Assembly: GCA_002315385.1 (NCBI GenBank)
Contig: DCHZ01000023.1
Span: forward strand, 19,333 to 83,332
Source of the DNA: Firmicutes bacterium UBA1739
Lineage (GTDB): Bacteria > Bacillota > Clostridia > Peptostreptococcales > Anaerovoracaceae
Reading direction: 5' to 3'
DNA: 64,000 nucleotides
The notes below the pieces were generated by a model. The model was not told the DNA's origin. It saw only the letters and a list, made by a program, of their open reading frames with translations, and made no database searches. Positions 37,551 through 46,084 of the stretch are shown piece by piece. The translations under genes and the position numbers were made by a program. How positions within the stretch are numbered: the stretch's first letter is position 1; every line of letters begins with the position of its first letter.

Positions 37551-38466
37551 TTTCGGTATTTTCTTTTTCTTCATTATCAGGCTTGCTTTTTGAACGGGGT
37601 GATGTTTCATCCACCGCTTTATTCACGATTATCCCGATAACCATCATAAAAGCCATCAGAAAGAACCAGAGAATCAGAAGAATAATACTGGATAAGGCTC
37701 CGTATATAACATTGCTGTTGAAAAAATACTTGATATAAATCAGGAAACCCAGTGAAGCCACAAGTAATCCGAAGGTCCCTACAGCAGCTCCGGGCATGAC
37801 TTTTTTTAACTTCAGATGTTCGATAGGCATCAGTGCATAGAATATTGCCAGAGTGATAAATACCAGCCCGAAAGCAATAGGAAATGAGAGATAGTAGTAT
37901 ATTTCATATAAGATCTGGTTTAAGCCCTTTACAGAGGTAAAAGTTATTACCCAGTCTATCAATGCTTTCCCGAAAACCATGCCTACTAACGACAGAAGCA
38001 TAATTGCAATAAGAAGACCTGTTAACAGAACGGCTTTTGCATGTCTTTTCAGAAAAACGATAGGCACTTCCTTGGAAGTCGGCGCTGCCAGCGTACCGTT
38101 GGCATAATCGGCAACTTTAATCAGCATGTAAACACCTCTTGAACCGAGATATAAGGTGAATATGGCAAAAAGAATTGTCGGAAGAACACCGGAGGACGTA
38201 CTGTGATTTGTGATAAAAGGAACAATAATATCAGCGAGCTCTTCGGGAAGATAGCGGTTTATTGCCTTGATTATCAAAGAAGAATTCAGAAAAAACAGCC
38301 CGGCCGCATAACTGATTACAAAGCCTATCGGTGCAATCGATAATAAAAAATAATACGCCAGACCCGGCGCAACATTAGCAAAAAACGGGTCCGACATATC
38401 TCTTATTACACATTTTGTTATTGATTTAAGTCTTTCTGACTTTCGGGGTTTTGCCGATTCAGTCAC
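37546..38466 (-). CDS. YihY/BrkB family inner-membrane protein
   Basis: A 306-residue protein with about six membrane helices after a short cytoplasmic N-terminus. Landmarks are the NVAPGLAYYFLLSIAPIGF segment near the first helix, LYLGSRGVYMLIKVADYANG, and PIEHLKLKKVMPGAAVGTFG. These match the YihY/BrkB family, often misannotated as ribonuclease BN. The role is unknown. It lies 12 bases downstream of serA and is probably in the same operon. Confidence 0.9.
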   Translation of the reverse strand: MTESAKPRKSERLKSITKCVIRDMSDPFFANVAPGLAYYFLLSIAPIGFVISYAAGLFFLNSSLIIKAINRYLPEELADIIVPFITNHSTSSGVLPTILFAIFTLYLGSRGVYMLIKVADYANGTLAAPTSKEVPIVFLKRHAKAVLLTGLLIAIMLLSLVGMVFGKALIDWVITFTSVKGLNQILYEIYYYLSFPIAFGLVFITLAIFYALMPIEHLKLKKVMPGAAVGTFGLLVASLGFLIYIKYFFNSNVIYGALSSIILLILWFFLMAFMMVIGIIVNKAVDETSPRSKSKPDNEEKENTEK

Positions 38467-38478
38467 AGGAAAGCCTCC

Positions 38479-39636
38479 TTATTTTATTACTCTCGCTGAA
38501 ATAAGCCCTTCGAATTCGAATTTTGCCACTTCTTCTTCAGTGATTGTATTGTCGATATCAATAAGTGTGTAAGCAAAATCACCTTTTGTAACCGAAGTCA
38601 TGTTTTCTATTTTCAGAGAGAGTGAATTGCATATGTCTGTAACATATGAAATCGAATTATTTGTGTTGTTATGAATGAAAGCAATTCTTCCGGCAGAACG
38701 TGGGAAACCCATGGAACATGCAGGGAAGTTTACTGAATTTCTTATATTTCCGGTTTCAAGATATTCGGAAATCTCTTCAGCTGCCATCATAGCACAGTTT
38801 TCCTCAGCTTCTTCGGTTGAAGCTCCGAGATGAGGAAGATTCATTACCTGAGGATGATCCTTGAATCTGGCAATAGGGAAATCTGTTATATACTTTTTAA
38901 TTCTTCCGTCTGCCAGAGCTTTTTCCATATCGTCCGGATTAACAATCTCCGCTCTGGAGAAATTGAGGAATTTTACCGGCTTAGTCAGCTTTGAAAAAGT
39001 ATCGGCATTTATCATTCCCTTTGTATCGGCTAATGCCGGAATATGAATAGTTACGTAATCGGCATCTGCGAAAAGCTCATCCATGTTGTCTGTTACAGGA
39101 ACTATGGAATACAGATGAAGAGCAGAAGAAACTGACATATATGGATCATATCCCATAACCTTCATACCCAGATCCGAAGCCGCATTGGCAACAGATACAC
39201 CTATGGCACCAAGACCGATAACAGCTATTTTTTTACCTGCAAGTTCTGTTCCCGCAAAGCTGGATTTTCCTTTTTCCACAGCTTCGCTGACACCTTCGGC
39301 ATCGAGTGTACGTACCCACTCAACACCTTGAACAATATTTCTTGCATCGGCAAAAAGCGCCGCAATAACGAGTTCTTTTACTGCATTTGCATTCGCTCCC
39401 GGGGTATTGAACACGACTATACCTTCTTTCGCACATCTGTCAAGAGGGATGTTGTTTACTCCTGCACCGGCTCTGGCAATAGCTTTCAGATTTGGTGAAA
39501 ACTTCATGTCATGCATTTTAAAGCTTCTTACAAGAATTCCGTCCGCATTATCAATATCTTCAGTAATTTCATAATTTGCTCCAAGACGGGCAAGACCCTT
39601 TGGAGATATTTTGTTCAGAGTTGAAATTTTATACAT
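38479..39636 (-). CDS. serA: D-3-phosphoglycerate dehydrogenase
   Basis: SerA oxidises 3-phosphoglycerate to 3-phosphohydroxypyruvate with NAD, the first step to serine. The 385-residue protein has the substrate-loop segment ARAGAGVNNIP, the NAD-binding motif VIGLGAIGVSVAN, and HLGASTEEAEENC with the catalytic His. The C-terminal 75 residues form an ACT-like domain (IAFIHNNTNNSISYVTDI), the usual serine sensor. It lies 12 bases after serC in one operon. Confidence 0.93.
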   Translation of the reverse strand: MYKISTLNKISPKGLARLGANYEITEDIDNADGILVRSFKMHDMKFSPNLKAIARAGAGVNNIPLDRCAKEGIVVFNTPGANANAVKELVIAALFADARNIVQGVEWVRTLDAEGVSEAVEKGKSSFAGTELAGKKIAVIGLGAIGVSVANAASDLGMKVMGYDPYMSVSSALHLYSIVPVTDNMDELFADADYVTIHIPALADTKGMINADTFSKLTKPVKFLNFSRAEIVNPDDMEKALADGRIKKYITDFPIARFKDHPQVMNLPHLGASTEEAEENCAMMAAEEISEYLETGNIRNSVNFPACSMGFPRSAGRIAFIHNNTNNSISYVTDICNSLSLKIENMTSVTKGDFAYTLIDIDNTITEEEVAKFEFEGLISARVIK

Positions 39637-39648
39637 TTGACTACCTTC

Positions 39649-40734
39649 TTATTTTTTATTTTCCTGTTCGAATTTCTTCATGAAAGCGATAAGAGTGTCT
39701 ACGCCTTCCTCAGGCATAGCATTATAAATGCTGGCTCTCATTCCGCCTACAGTTCTGTGACCGCCGAGATTAACCAGACCCTGTGCCTTTGCTTCGGCAA
39801 CAAATTTCTTATCTAAGTCGGGATTGCCTGTTACAAAAACAACATTCATTAATGAACGATCTTCCTTATTGACAGGGCATTTGAATAATGAACTGTTATC
39901 TATTGCTTCGTAAAGCTTGGCAGCTTTTCTTTCGTTAATCTCCTGCAAAGCTTTAACCCCGCCTTTTGCTTTAATCCATTCAAATACCAGCTTTGCCATA
40001 TAGATTGAATAAGTCGGAGGTGTATTGTACAGTGAATCATTATCTGCCTGGGTTTTGTAGTTCAGCATTGTCGGGCAGCTTTCCGGAGCAAATCCGATTA
40101 AGTCTTCACGGATAACACATACAACCAGACCTGCCGGGCCGAAGTTTTTCTGCGCACCTGCAAAAATCAGTCCGTATTTGCTGATATCGCATTCCTGAGA
40201 CAGTATGCAGGATGACATATCCGCAACGAGAGGAATATCTCCGGTTTCCGGTGTGTAAGGATATCTTGTTCCGTAAATGGTATTGTTCTCCGTGATGTAA
40301 ACATAGTCGGCATCTGATCTGAAAGCTTCTTTTTCAACCTTCGGAATGTATGTGTACACATCAGGTTCGGAGGTGGCAACAACCCTGATATCTCCGAATC
40401 GTTTTGCTTCGGTCATAGCCTTTTTTGCCCACTGACCTGTAACAATGTAATCCGCTTTTTTAGAATTTCTGAGAAGATTAAGCGGAACCATTGCAAATTG
40501 AGTTGAGCCTCCGCCCTGAAGGAAAAGAACCTTATAATTATCGGGAACATTCATGAGTTCTCTGAATAAAGCTTCCGCTTCCTTGATAATATTGTCAAAA
40601 TCTTTAGAACGATGACTCATTTCCATAACAGACATTCCCGCTGTTCCGTAATTAGTCATTTCTTTTCCTGCTTTTTCAAGCACTTCAACAGGAAGCATGG
40701 AAGGTCCTGCTGAGAAATTGTACACTCTTTCCAT
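39649..40734 (-). CDS. serC: Phosphoserine aminotransferase
   Basis: SerC transfers the amino group of glutamate to 3-phosphohydroxypyruvate, using PLP. The 361-residue protein starts with YNFSAGPSMLPVEVLEKA, has QGGGSTQFAMVP, the PLP Lys in FAGAQKNFGPAG, and ends with GGHRTVGGMRASIYNAMP. AAGGAGA precedes the ATG on the minus strand. Its place before serA completes a two-step serine module; no serB is seen in the window. Confidence 0.96.
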   Translation of the reverse strand: MERVYNFSAGPSMLPVEVLEKAGKEMTNYGTAGMSVMEMSHRSKDFDNIIKEAEALFRELMNVPDNYKVLFLQGGGSTQFAMVPLNLLRNSKKADYIVTGQWAKKAMTEAKRFGDIRVVATSEPDVYTYIPKVEKEAFRSDADYVYITENNTIYGTRYPYTPETGDIPLVADMSSCILSQECDISKYGLIFAGAQKNFGPAGLVVCVIREDLIGFAPESCPTMLNYKTQADNDSLYNTPPTYSIYMAKLVFEWIKAKGGVKALQEINERKAAKLYEAIDNSSLFKCPVNKEDRSLMNVVFVTGNPDLDKKFVAEAKAQGLVNLGGHRTVGGMRASIYNAMPEEGVDTLIAFMKKFEQENKK

Positions 40735-40806
40735 ATCGTTTCTCCTTTATATATGATTAAGCATAATAATATATGCTTTTTGATAAATATACTGCATCTA
40801 AGGATA

Positions 40807-40826
40807 AATATCGATAAAAACGATAT
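40807..40826. promoter_or_regulatory. Inverted repeat upstream of serC
   Basis: AATATCG (40807-40813) and CGATATT (40820-40826) flank a 6-base spacer in the otherwise AT-rich gap between serC and the D-Ala carboxypeptidase gene. It could be an operator. No protein can be named for it. Confidence 0.3.
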
Positions 40827-40998
40827 TATGATGCATAATTCACCCTTTATTTTAACAGAAAAACAGCCGCTTGTGAATATATTATTTTTTAAATTGTAAA
40901 AAAATTCACAAACTTTATCGGAGAAATTTGCAGAATAATCGTAACATGTGAAACGTATCTTAGGATTTCGTAAGAAACGCACCTTCGAATTTCGCTTC

Positions 40999-41027
40999 TT
41001 GAAAAATAAAAGTCACAGTGATATAAT
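40999..41027 (+). promoter_or_regulatory. SigA-type promoter of the D-Ala-D-Ala carboxypeptidase gene
   Basis: TTGAAA (40999-41004) and TATAAT (41022-41027) with a 17-base spacer, 60 bases before the start codon. Confidence 0.8.
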
Positions 41028-41087
41028 AAAAAATTAGGGATAACAATACAGATAGAGCTAGATTGAAGAAGGAAAAGAGATATAAAA

Positions 41088-42458
41088 ATGAGAAACAAAA
41101 ATAACAGAATCGGCAGAAGGGTTTTTCTGAGAATAGTTACGGTAATTATTCTGGTGGCCTGCCTGGGCGGAATCAATTCCGCAGCAGTAAATCTTCAGGG
41201 AGTCGATGTCCCGGGCATTACGGATATAGCTAATGCAGGAACGGTGCCGGAAATAACTGCGGCATCGGCCGTGCTGATAGATGCATCCACCGGACAGGTG
41301 CTTTTCGACAAAAACTGTCATGAGCAGAGATACCCCGCCAGTACTACGAAAATAATGACGGCATTGCTGGCAATAGAAAACCTGCAGCCGGATGAAAATG
41401 TGGTGGCTGATGAAGAAGCGGCTTCCATGGGAGGAAGTCAGATGTTCCTTTCCGCCGGAGAAGAGATAAATGCTCAGAATCTCCTGTATGCCCTGATGCT
41501 CACATCGGCGAATGATGCGGCCGTGGCATTGGGAAAAGCCGTGGCCGGAACGGTGCCGGATTTCGTTAATATGATGAATGAGAAAGCGGTAGCCTGCGGA
41601 GCACTGAATACACATTTTAATAATACAAACGGACTGCCGGATGAACAGCATTATACCAGCGCCTATGATCTGGCAATGATAACCAAATCAGCATTTGCTC
41701 ATATGCTGTTCAGAAATATTGTATCGACACTGGAATATGACATTCCCGCAACAAATCAGCATGAAGCAAGACATCTTTATAACAGCAACAGAATGCTTTG
41801 GAGTACAAAAGCTGTATATGATATTAACGGAGTAATGACGCCTGCAAAATATGAAGGCACTAACGGAGTAAAAACCGGATATACCCTTGATGCCGGCAGC
41901 TGCCTGGTGGCTTCGGTAAACCGCGACGGCCATGAATTAATAGGTGTAGTCCTGGGTTCGGAGGCGGAACAGCACTATCCGGATATGATTAAGATAATGG
42001 ATTACGGTTTTAATACATTTGACAGTGTGGTAGTGTGCAAAGCTCAGGATTATAAATACGAAGTAAAGGTAAAAAAATCCGAAGAACGTAAAATAATGGC
42101 GGGCATACCGGAGGATATCAGACTGTCACTTCCGTCTGGGGCACAGCAGGGAAAAATCGAAACCGAAATCAGCCTGGATAAAAAATATGAAGCCCCGATT
42201 AAACAGAATCAGGTGCTGGGAACAATGAATATCTACTATGACGGAAATCTTCTATGCAGGGAAAATATTGTGGCACTATCCGGTGCAACCCTGAGAAACG
42301 GACCGGATTGGGCATTTATCGGAAAGGTGACCTTCGTGTTTATTATTGTTGCAATCCTGCTGTTTATTATTCTTATCGCTGCGGCAAGAATATCCGGACA
42401 GAAAAAAAGGAGAAGACGTAGGAACAGAAGAAACAGAAACAGATCCTTCTATGAATAA
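41088..42458 (+). CDS. D-alanyl-D-alanine carboxypeptidase (PBP5/DacF family)
   Basis: This membrane-bound S11 peptidase removes the last D-Ala of peptidoglycan stems. The 456-residue protein has an N-terminal signal or anchor helix (about 14-29), the SxxK motif STTK (85-88), SAN (TSANDAAVAL) as second motif, and KTG (GVKTGYTLDAGSC). A beta-rich PBP5 C-terminal domain follows, then an additional membrane helix near residues 405-430 and a very basic cytoplasmic tail (KKRRRRRNRR). The C-terminal helix differs from the amphipathic anchor of E. coli PBP5. Confidence 0.93.
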   Translation: MRNKNNRIGRRVFLRIVTVIILVACLGGINSAAVNLQGVDVPGITDIANAGTVPEITAASAVLIDASTGQVLFDKNCHEQRYPASTTKIMTALLAIENLQPDENVVADEEAASMGGSQMFLSAGEEINAQNLLYALMLTSANDAAVALGKAVAGTVPDFVNMMNEKAVACGALNTHFNNTNGLPDEQHYTSAYDLAMITKSAFAHMLFRNIVSTLEYDIPATNQHEARHLYNSNRMLWSTKAVYDINGVMTPAKYEGTNGVKTGYTLDAGSCLVASVNRDGHELIGVVLGSEAEQHYPDMIKIMDYGFNTFDSVVVCKAQDYKYEVKVKKSEERKIMAGIPEDIRLSLPSGAQQGKIETEISLDKKYEAPIKQNQVLGTMNIYYDGNLLCRENIVALSGATLRNGPDWAFIGKVTFVFIIVAILLFIILIAAARISGQKKRRRRRNRRNRNRSFYE

Positions 42459-42485
42459 TAGACATTTTGAATGAAAAGAGTAATA

Positions 42486-42521
42486 AAAAGCGACGGTATA
42501 ATTCGATAAACCGTCGCTTTT
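42486..42521. terminator. Bidirectional terminator after the carboxypeptidase gene
   Basis: AAAAGCGACGGT (42486-42497) pairs perfectly with ACCGTCGCTTTT (42510-42521). It can serve the converging NUDIX gene too. Confidence 0.9.
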
Positions 42522-42533
42522 GTAAATCATGAA

Positions 42534-42941
42534 TCATATTCCTGTGGAAATTCTGTATAATTCATATGCTTTATAAAGATAATCTGCGGAAAGAGACAGA
42601 TTTTCCGGTAAGGAATCCATGGAAAACCATTTTACCGCAGCCGCTTCCCCGGGGCAGATAATGCTGCCGAAAAGACTCATGCACACATAAATTACCAGTC
42701 TTGTATTAAGCTCCGGATATTCACAGTCTCCGAGGGGAGCAATCACCTCACAGCTGATGCCGGTTTCTTCCGCAACTTCTCTTTCGATGGTTTCGGAAGG
42801 AGATTCCCCGTATTCCGGAAATCCTGCCGGAGGCCCCCACTTCAGAGAAGGAGCCTTGCTTTGTACAAGAAGAACTTCATCATTTTCGTTAAATACAATG
42901 CCGCAGGGGGCATTTCTTAATTCCTGATTGAAAATATTCAT
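42534..42941 (-). CDS. NUDIX hydrolase
   Basis: A 135-residue enzyme with the Nudix box spread over GFPEYGESPSETIEREVAEETGI (G-x5-E-x7-REV-x-EE-x-G), which binds metal and cleaves nucleoside diphosphates linked to another group. The N-terminus has IVFNENDEVLLVQ and the box is preceded by KWGPPAGF. The substrate is unknown; mutator- or ADP-ribose-type activity is possible. It lies 24 bases downstream of fba on the same strand. Confidence 0.9.
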   Translation of the reverse strand: MNIFNQELRNAPCGIVFNENDEVLLVQSKAPSLKWGPPAGFPEYGESPSETIEREVAEETGISCEVIAPLGDCEYPELNTRLVIYVCMSLFGSIICPGEAAAVKWFSMDSLPENLSLSADYLYKAYELYRISTGI

Positions 42942-42965
42942 AGAATTTTCCCGAGATACAAAAAT

Positions 42966-43895
42966 TTAGAGCTTGCCGCTTGCATTAAGCACGTTGCGAA
43001 TCTTGTGCTGAACCATGCCCTTGATAGCATCTCTGCCCGGACCGAGATATTTTCTCGGGTCGAATTCGCCCGGATTTTCGATAAATACCTTTCTGATTGC
43101 AGCTGTCATTGCCAGACGAAGGTCGGTATCGATGTTAACCTTACATACATGATGCTTTACAGCCTGGCTGATCATTGATTCGGGAACGCCCTGTGCACCC
43201 GGAATGTTTCCGCCATACTGGTTGCAGGTATCAACGAATTCTTTAAGAACTGATGAAGCACCGTGAAGAACAAGCGGTGTGTCGGGAATAAGTTTTTCAA
43301 TAGCAGCGAGTCTTTCGAAATCAAGATACGGATCTCCTTTGAATTTATATGCGCCGTGACTTGTGCCGATAGCGATAGCCAGCGAATCAACTCCGGTTTT
43401 TGCTACGAATTCCGCAGCCTGTTCCGGATTAGTAAATTTTGCATCTCTTTCGCTTACATTTACCGCATCTTCTATTCCGGCCAGGGTGCCCAGCTCCGCT
43501 TCAACCACAACACCGTGGGCATGTGCGTATTCAACAACCTGCTTTGTAACAGCTATGTTTTCTTCAAAAGGACGTTTTGAGCCGTCAATCATGACTGATG
43601 TAAAGCCGTCGTCAACGCAGCTTTTGCAGATTTCAAAATCATCACCGTGGTCAAGGTGAAGAACGATGTCGAGACCGGAATCTTCCATTGCAGCTTCAAC
43701 AAGCTTTCTGAGATAAGCCGGTTTCGCATATTTTCTGGCACCTGCGGAAACCTGAAGAATCAGGGGTGCTTTTTCCTCTTTTGCGGCATCAACAATACCC
43801 TGAACGATTTCCATGTTATTTACATTAAATGCACCAACTGCATAGTCGCTGTTAAGCGCTTTGGCAAACATTTCTTTAGAAGTAATAAAAGCCAT
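42966..43895 (-). CDS. fba: Class II fructose-bisphosphate aldolase
   Basis: The zinc enzyme splits fructose 1,6-bisphosphate in glycolysis. The 309-residue protein has YAVGAFNVNNMEIVQ near the start, the zinc-binding LHLDHGDD motif, VEAELGTLAG, GTSHGAYKF and LHGASSV with later zinc ligands, and CKVNIDTDLRLA for phosphate binding. A GTG at 43902-43904 extends the frame but would overlap AAGGAGG; ATG 43895 is at proper distance and gives the normal MAFITSKEMF start. A -10-like TATAAT lies upstream (minus, 43952-43947). Confidence 0.95.
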   Translation of the reverse strand: MAFITSKEMFAKALNSDYAVGAFNVNNMEIVQGIVDAAKEEKAPLILQVSAGARKYAKPAYLRKLVEAAMEDSGLDIVLHLDHGDDFEICKSCVDDGFTSVMIDGSKRPFEENIAVTKQVVEYAHAHGVVVEAELGTLAGIEDAVNVSERDAKFTNPEQAAEFVAKTGVDSLAIAIGTSHGAYKFKGDPYLDFERLAAIEKLIPDTPLVLHGASSVLKEFVDTCNQYGGNIPGAQGVPESMISQAVKHHVCKVNIDTDLRLAMTAAIRKVFIENPGEFDPRKYLGPGRDAIKGMVQHKIRNVLNASGKL

Positions 43896-44012
43896 AAGGT
43901 TCACTCCTCCTTGTTATATATTATTATTAGAATTTCCTCTTACAATATTATATCGCATCGGAGAATGAAATAACAGTGTTAATTTAACTAATTGTCAGTC
44001 CTGTTATAAGAA

Positions 44013-44207
44013 TTACAGAGCATTGAACAGGGACATCAGCTGTATCATTTTCGCCAGGTCCAGATCCTCCATTTTTTTCAGGCTGCTGACCAGGTTGTTA
44101 ATAGTGTCCTTTTGAGGAAGACTTTCCTCCGGAAAAAGCTCCATGGCGAGACTGACAGACTGCCCTATTTCGCTTAAAGTTTTCAGATCTGTCAGCGACA
44201 GCTTTCC
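44013..44207 (-). pseudogene. Orphan C-terminal reading-frame fragment (unidentified)
   Basis: A 64-codon frame on the minus strand begins right after a stop codon (44210-44208) and ends at 44013. It has no suitable start. The translation is helix-like and leucine-rich (LTDLKTLSEIGQSV, LVSSLKKMEDLDLAKMI) and reads like the tail of a real protein. It is not identified. It meets the plus-strand fragment at a 9-bp inverted repeat. Confidence 0.3.
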
Positions 44208-44210
44208 TTA

Positions 44211-44351
44211 GGCGGAGGAAAGCTGAAAAAACAGATTGAGTCAGTAAAGCCGTTGAGGGAAATGCTTGATGAAGAACAGAAGAAAAAATTCGATGCGGTG
44301 GTCAAGGCATTTCGGAACATTCAGAGGCTGTGTTATTTAGAATCCGAATAA
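44211..44351 (+). pseudogene. Orphan reading-frame fragment (unidentified)
   Basis: A plus-strand frame ends at TAA 44349-44351 and reads GGGKLKKQIESVKPLREML, then DEEQKKKFDAVVKAF, a charged helix-rich tail. It lacks a start codon and a ribosome binding site. CAGCTTTCC (44199-44207) and GGAAAGCTG (44217-44225) form an inverted repeat at its beginning. It may be half of a gene broken by an inversion. No family is recognised. Confidence 0.3.
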
Positions 44352-44356
44352 AACTA

Positions 44357-44385
44357 TTGACACTGAAATATTTTTGTAGTAGAAT
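44357..44385 (+). promoter_or_regulatory. SigA promoter of infC-rpmI-rplT
   Basis: TTGACA (44357-44362) and TAGAAT (44380-44385) with a 17-base spacer. Transcription would start near 44392 and leave a leader of about 150 bases. Confidence 0.85.
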
Positions 44386-44391
44386 ATTTCA

Positions 44392-44515
44392 TGCAGATAT
44401 TGAAGAAGAAGTAATCCGCTTCTCACCTTGCGGCAGAGGTCGTTAAGGTTAATATATTAATGACAAATGTATGTTCATTTAGAGGCGGATATTATTATCC
44501 GTTTTTTTCTTTTAT
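44392..44515 (+). promoter_or_regulatory. Probable L20-type autoregulatory leader with attenuator
   Basis: The untranslated leader of the infC operon has ACCTTGCGGCAGAGGTCGTT followed by AAGGTT (44431-44457), a base-paired module like that bound by ribosomal protein L20 in Firmicutes. It is followed by a terminator at 44486-44508. Binding of L20 is expected to favour termination. The identification rests on position, paired ACCTT/AAGGT arms and the terminator; a covariance search was not possible. Confidence 0.6.
44486..44508 (+). terminator. Attenuator terminator in the infC leader
   Basis: CGGATA (44486-44491) pairs with TATCCG (44496-44501), followed by a run of seven T. It lies before infC, so it acts as an attenuator. 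Confidence 0.8.
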
Positions 44516-44545
44516 TTGCCCAATTATCGTAGGAGGTGCAAAACC

Positions 44546-45055
44546 ATTAGTAAAGAAATTCAGATTAACGAAGAAATTCGTGACAAGGAAGTCAGACTCA
44601 TTGATGTTGACGGAACCATGCTGGGTATTGTAAGCGGAAAAGAAGCCCAGAGAATTGCCGAGGAAAAGAAATTAGATGTTGTTAAGATTTCACCTAACGC
44701 AAATCCGCCGGTATGCAAAATTCTCGACTACGGAAAGTACAAATATGAACTTCAGAAGAGAGAGAAAGAAGCAAAGAAAAAACAGAAAACCATGGAAGTT
44801 AAGGAAGTGCGTCTGAGCCCGTATATTGAAAGTCATGATTTAGGCGTTAAAACAAATAATGCCGCAAAATTCCTGAAGGCAGGCGACAAGGTTAAAGTCA
44901 GTCTCAGGTTTAAGGGAAGGGAAAAGGATTATACACAGATTGGTGTTGATGTGATGAACAGCATGCTCGAGATTCTGGGGGATGCCTGCACAGTAGAAAA
45001 AAAGCCGTCCCTTGAAGGCAGAAATATGGTAATGATTTTAGCACCCAAAAACTAA
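44546..45055 (+). CDS. infC: Translation initiation factor IF-3 (ATT start)
   Basis: IF-3 checks start codons and keeps 30S and 50S apart. The 169-residue protein has the N-terminal domain (EIQINEEIRDKEVRLIDVDG), the lysine-rich linker, and the C-terminal domain with VRLSPYIESHDL and VSLRFKGRE. No ATG or GTG exists near the beginning; ATT 44546-44548 follows AGGAGGT (44531-44537) at 8 bases and gives the normal N-terminus. A rare ATT start, checked by IF-3 itself, is the known autoregulation of infC in other bacteria. rpmI and rplT follow. Confidence 0.93.
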   Translation: MSKEIQINEEIRDKEVRLIDVDGTMLGIVSGKEAQRIAEEKKLDVVKISPNANPPVCKILDYGKYKYELQKREKEAKKKQKTMEVKEVRLSPYIESHDLGVKTNNAAKFLKAGDKVKVSLRFKGREKDYTQIGVDVMNSMLEILGDACTVEKKPSLEGRNMVMILAPKN

Positions 45056-45077
45056 CTAATGAGAGGAGGGCATCATT

Positions 45078-45272
45078 ATGCCAAAAATGAAGTCACATAG
45101 AGGAGCTTGCAAGAGATTCAGAGTTACCAAAAGTGGAAAAGTTAAGAGAAATAAGCCTTATAAGAGCCATATCTTAACAAAGAAAGATGCTAAGAGAAAA
45201 AGAGGTTTAAGACAGGCTACATATGTAGCACCGACTATCGAAAAGAAGATTAAGGATATGATTTTAGGTTAA
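45078..45272 (+). CDS. rpmI: 50S ribosomal protein L35
   Basis: A 64-residue, very basic protein with the L35 pattern [16 protein letters not shown] and [22 protein letters not shown] precedes ATG 45078. It stands between infC and rplT as in most bacteria. Confidence 0.96.
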   Translation: MPKMKSHRGACKRFRVTKSGKVKRNKPYKSHILTKKDAKRKRGLRQATYVAPTIEKKIKDMILG

Positions 45273-45292
45273 TTCCACAGGAGGTGTAAAAA

Positions 45293-45646
45293 ATGGCAAG
45301 AGTTAAGAAAGCGGTAAATGCTAAGAAAAAGCATAAGAAAATATTAAAATTAGCGAAGGGTTTTTACGGACAGAGAAGCAGAGCCTTCAGAGCAGCTAAC
45401 CCTGCAGTAATGAGATCTCTCAGAAGTGCTTTCATCGGCAGAAAATTAAAGAAGAGACAGTACAGACAGCTTTGGATCACAAGAATCAACGCTGCAGCAA
45501 GAATGAATGGAATTTCTTACAGCAGAATGATGGACGGTCTTAAAAAAGCAGGTGTTGATATCAACAGAAAAATGCTGGCAGATTTAGCGGTAAACGATGC
45601 GGCAGGTTTTACAGCATTAGCTGAACTTGCTAAGAAGAGCTTCTAA
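45293..45646 (+). CDS. rplT: 50S ribosomal protein L20
   Basis: A 117-residue basic protein with [28 protein letters not shown] at the start and [16 protein letters not shown] in the middle, as in L20. L20 is an early assembly protein of the 50S subunit and the likely repressor of its own operon through the leader upstream of infC. CAGGAGGTG precedes the ATG. Confidence 0.97.
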   Translation: MARVKKAVNAKKKHKKILKLAKGFYGQRSRAFRAANPAVMRSLRSAFIGRKLKKRQYRQLWITRINAAARMNGISYSRMMDGLKKAGVDINRKMLADLAVNDAAGFTALAELAKKSF

Positions 45647-45670
45647 GAATATTAATATTCTGATAAAAAG

Positions 45671-45695
45671 GACAGGTTTTGTGCCTGTCTTTTTT
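45671..45695 (+). terminator. Rho-independent terminator after rplT
   Basis: GACAGG (45671-45676) pairs with CCTGTC (45684-45689), extended by AAAAG on the left, and followed by six T. Confidence 0.88.
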
Positions 45696-45696
45696 G

Positions 45697-45956
45697 GTTC
45701 TTTGTGTTTTTTCCGATGCCTTGTGTTTATTGTCCGGCGGTAATTAAGATTCTGATATCTCTTGGCATCGTGAAGATAATGTTTCCGGGAGTGAGGGGAA
45801 GTTTAATCCTGGGGAGGGCTGCAACGCAATACTTCATCCGGATATTATGAAAAGGGAGGACTGAGAAATGAAAGAGAAGAAAATATTTTCCAAGCTGAGA
45901 AAAGAAATAAATAAAATGGAATAAAGAATTTTCGGGATGATAAACCTGAGAAAATG
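45697..45956 (+). other. Intergenic stretch with a possible 18-codon ORF
   Basis: No supportable gene. ATG 45868-45870 after GGGAGG starts an 18-codon frame (MKEKKIFSKLRKEINKME) that ends at 45924; it may be a tiny peptide or the relic of a gene. The rest has fragments of open frame on both strands without recognisable family features. Confidence 0.3.
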
Positions 45957-45965
45957 TGGTATAAT
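45957..45965 (+). promoter_or_regulatory. Extended -10 element before the AI-2E family gene
   Basis: TGGTATAAT (45957-45965) is an extended -10 element; no -35 near consensus is visible. The leader to the start codon is about 110 bases. Confidence 0.5.
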
Positions 45966-46084
45966 ACAATTATTTCAGTTACCGGAAATTTGCACGGAAC
46001 TAAAATTTTTAAATAAGTCACTGAAAAGCAACAGCTGCTTTTCGTTGAGAATACAGCAATATTTTTGAATGAGAGGAAGAATGA

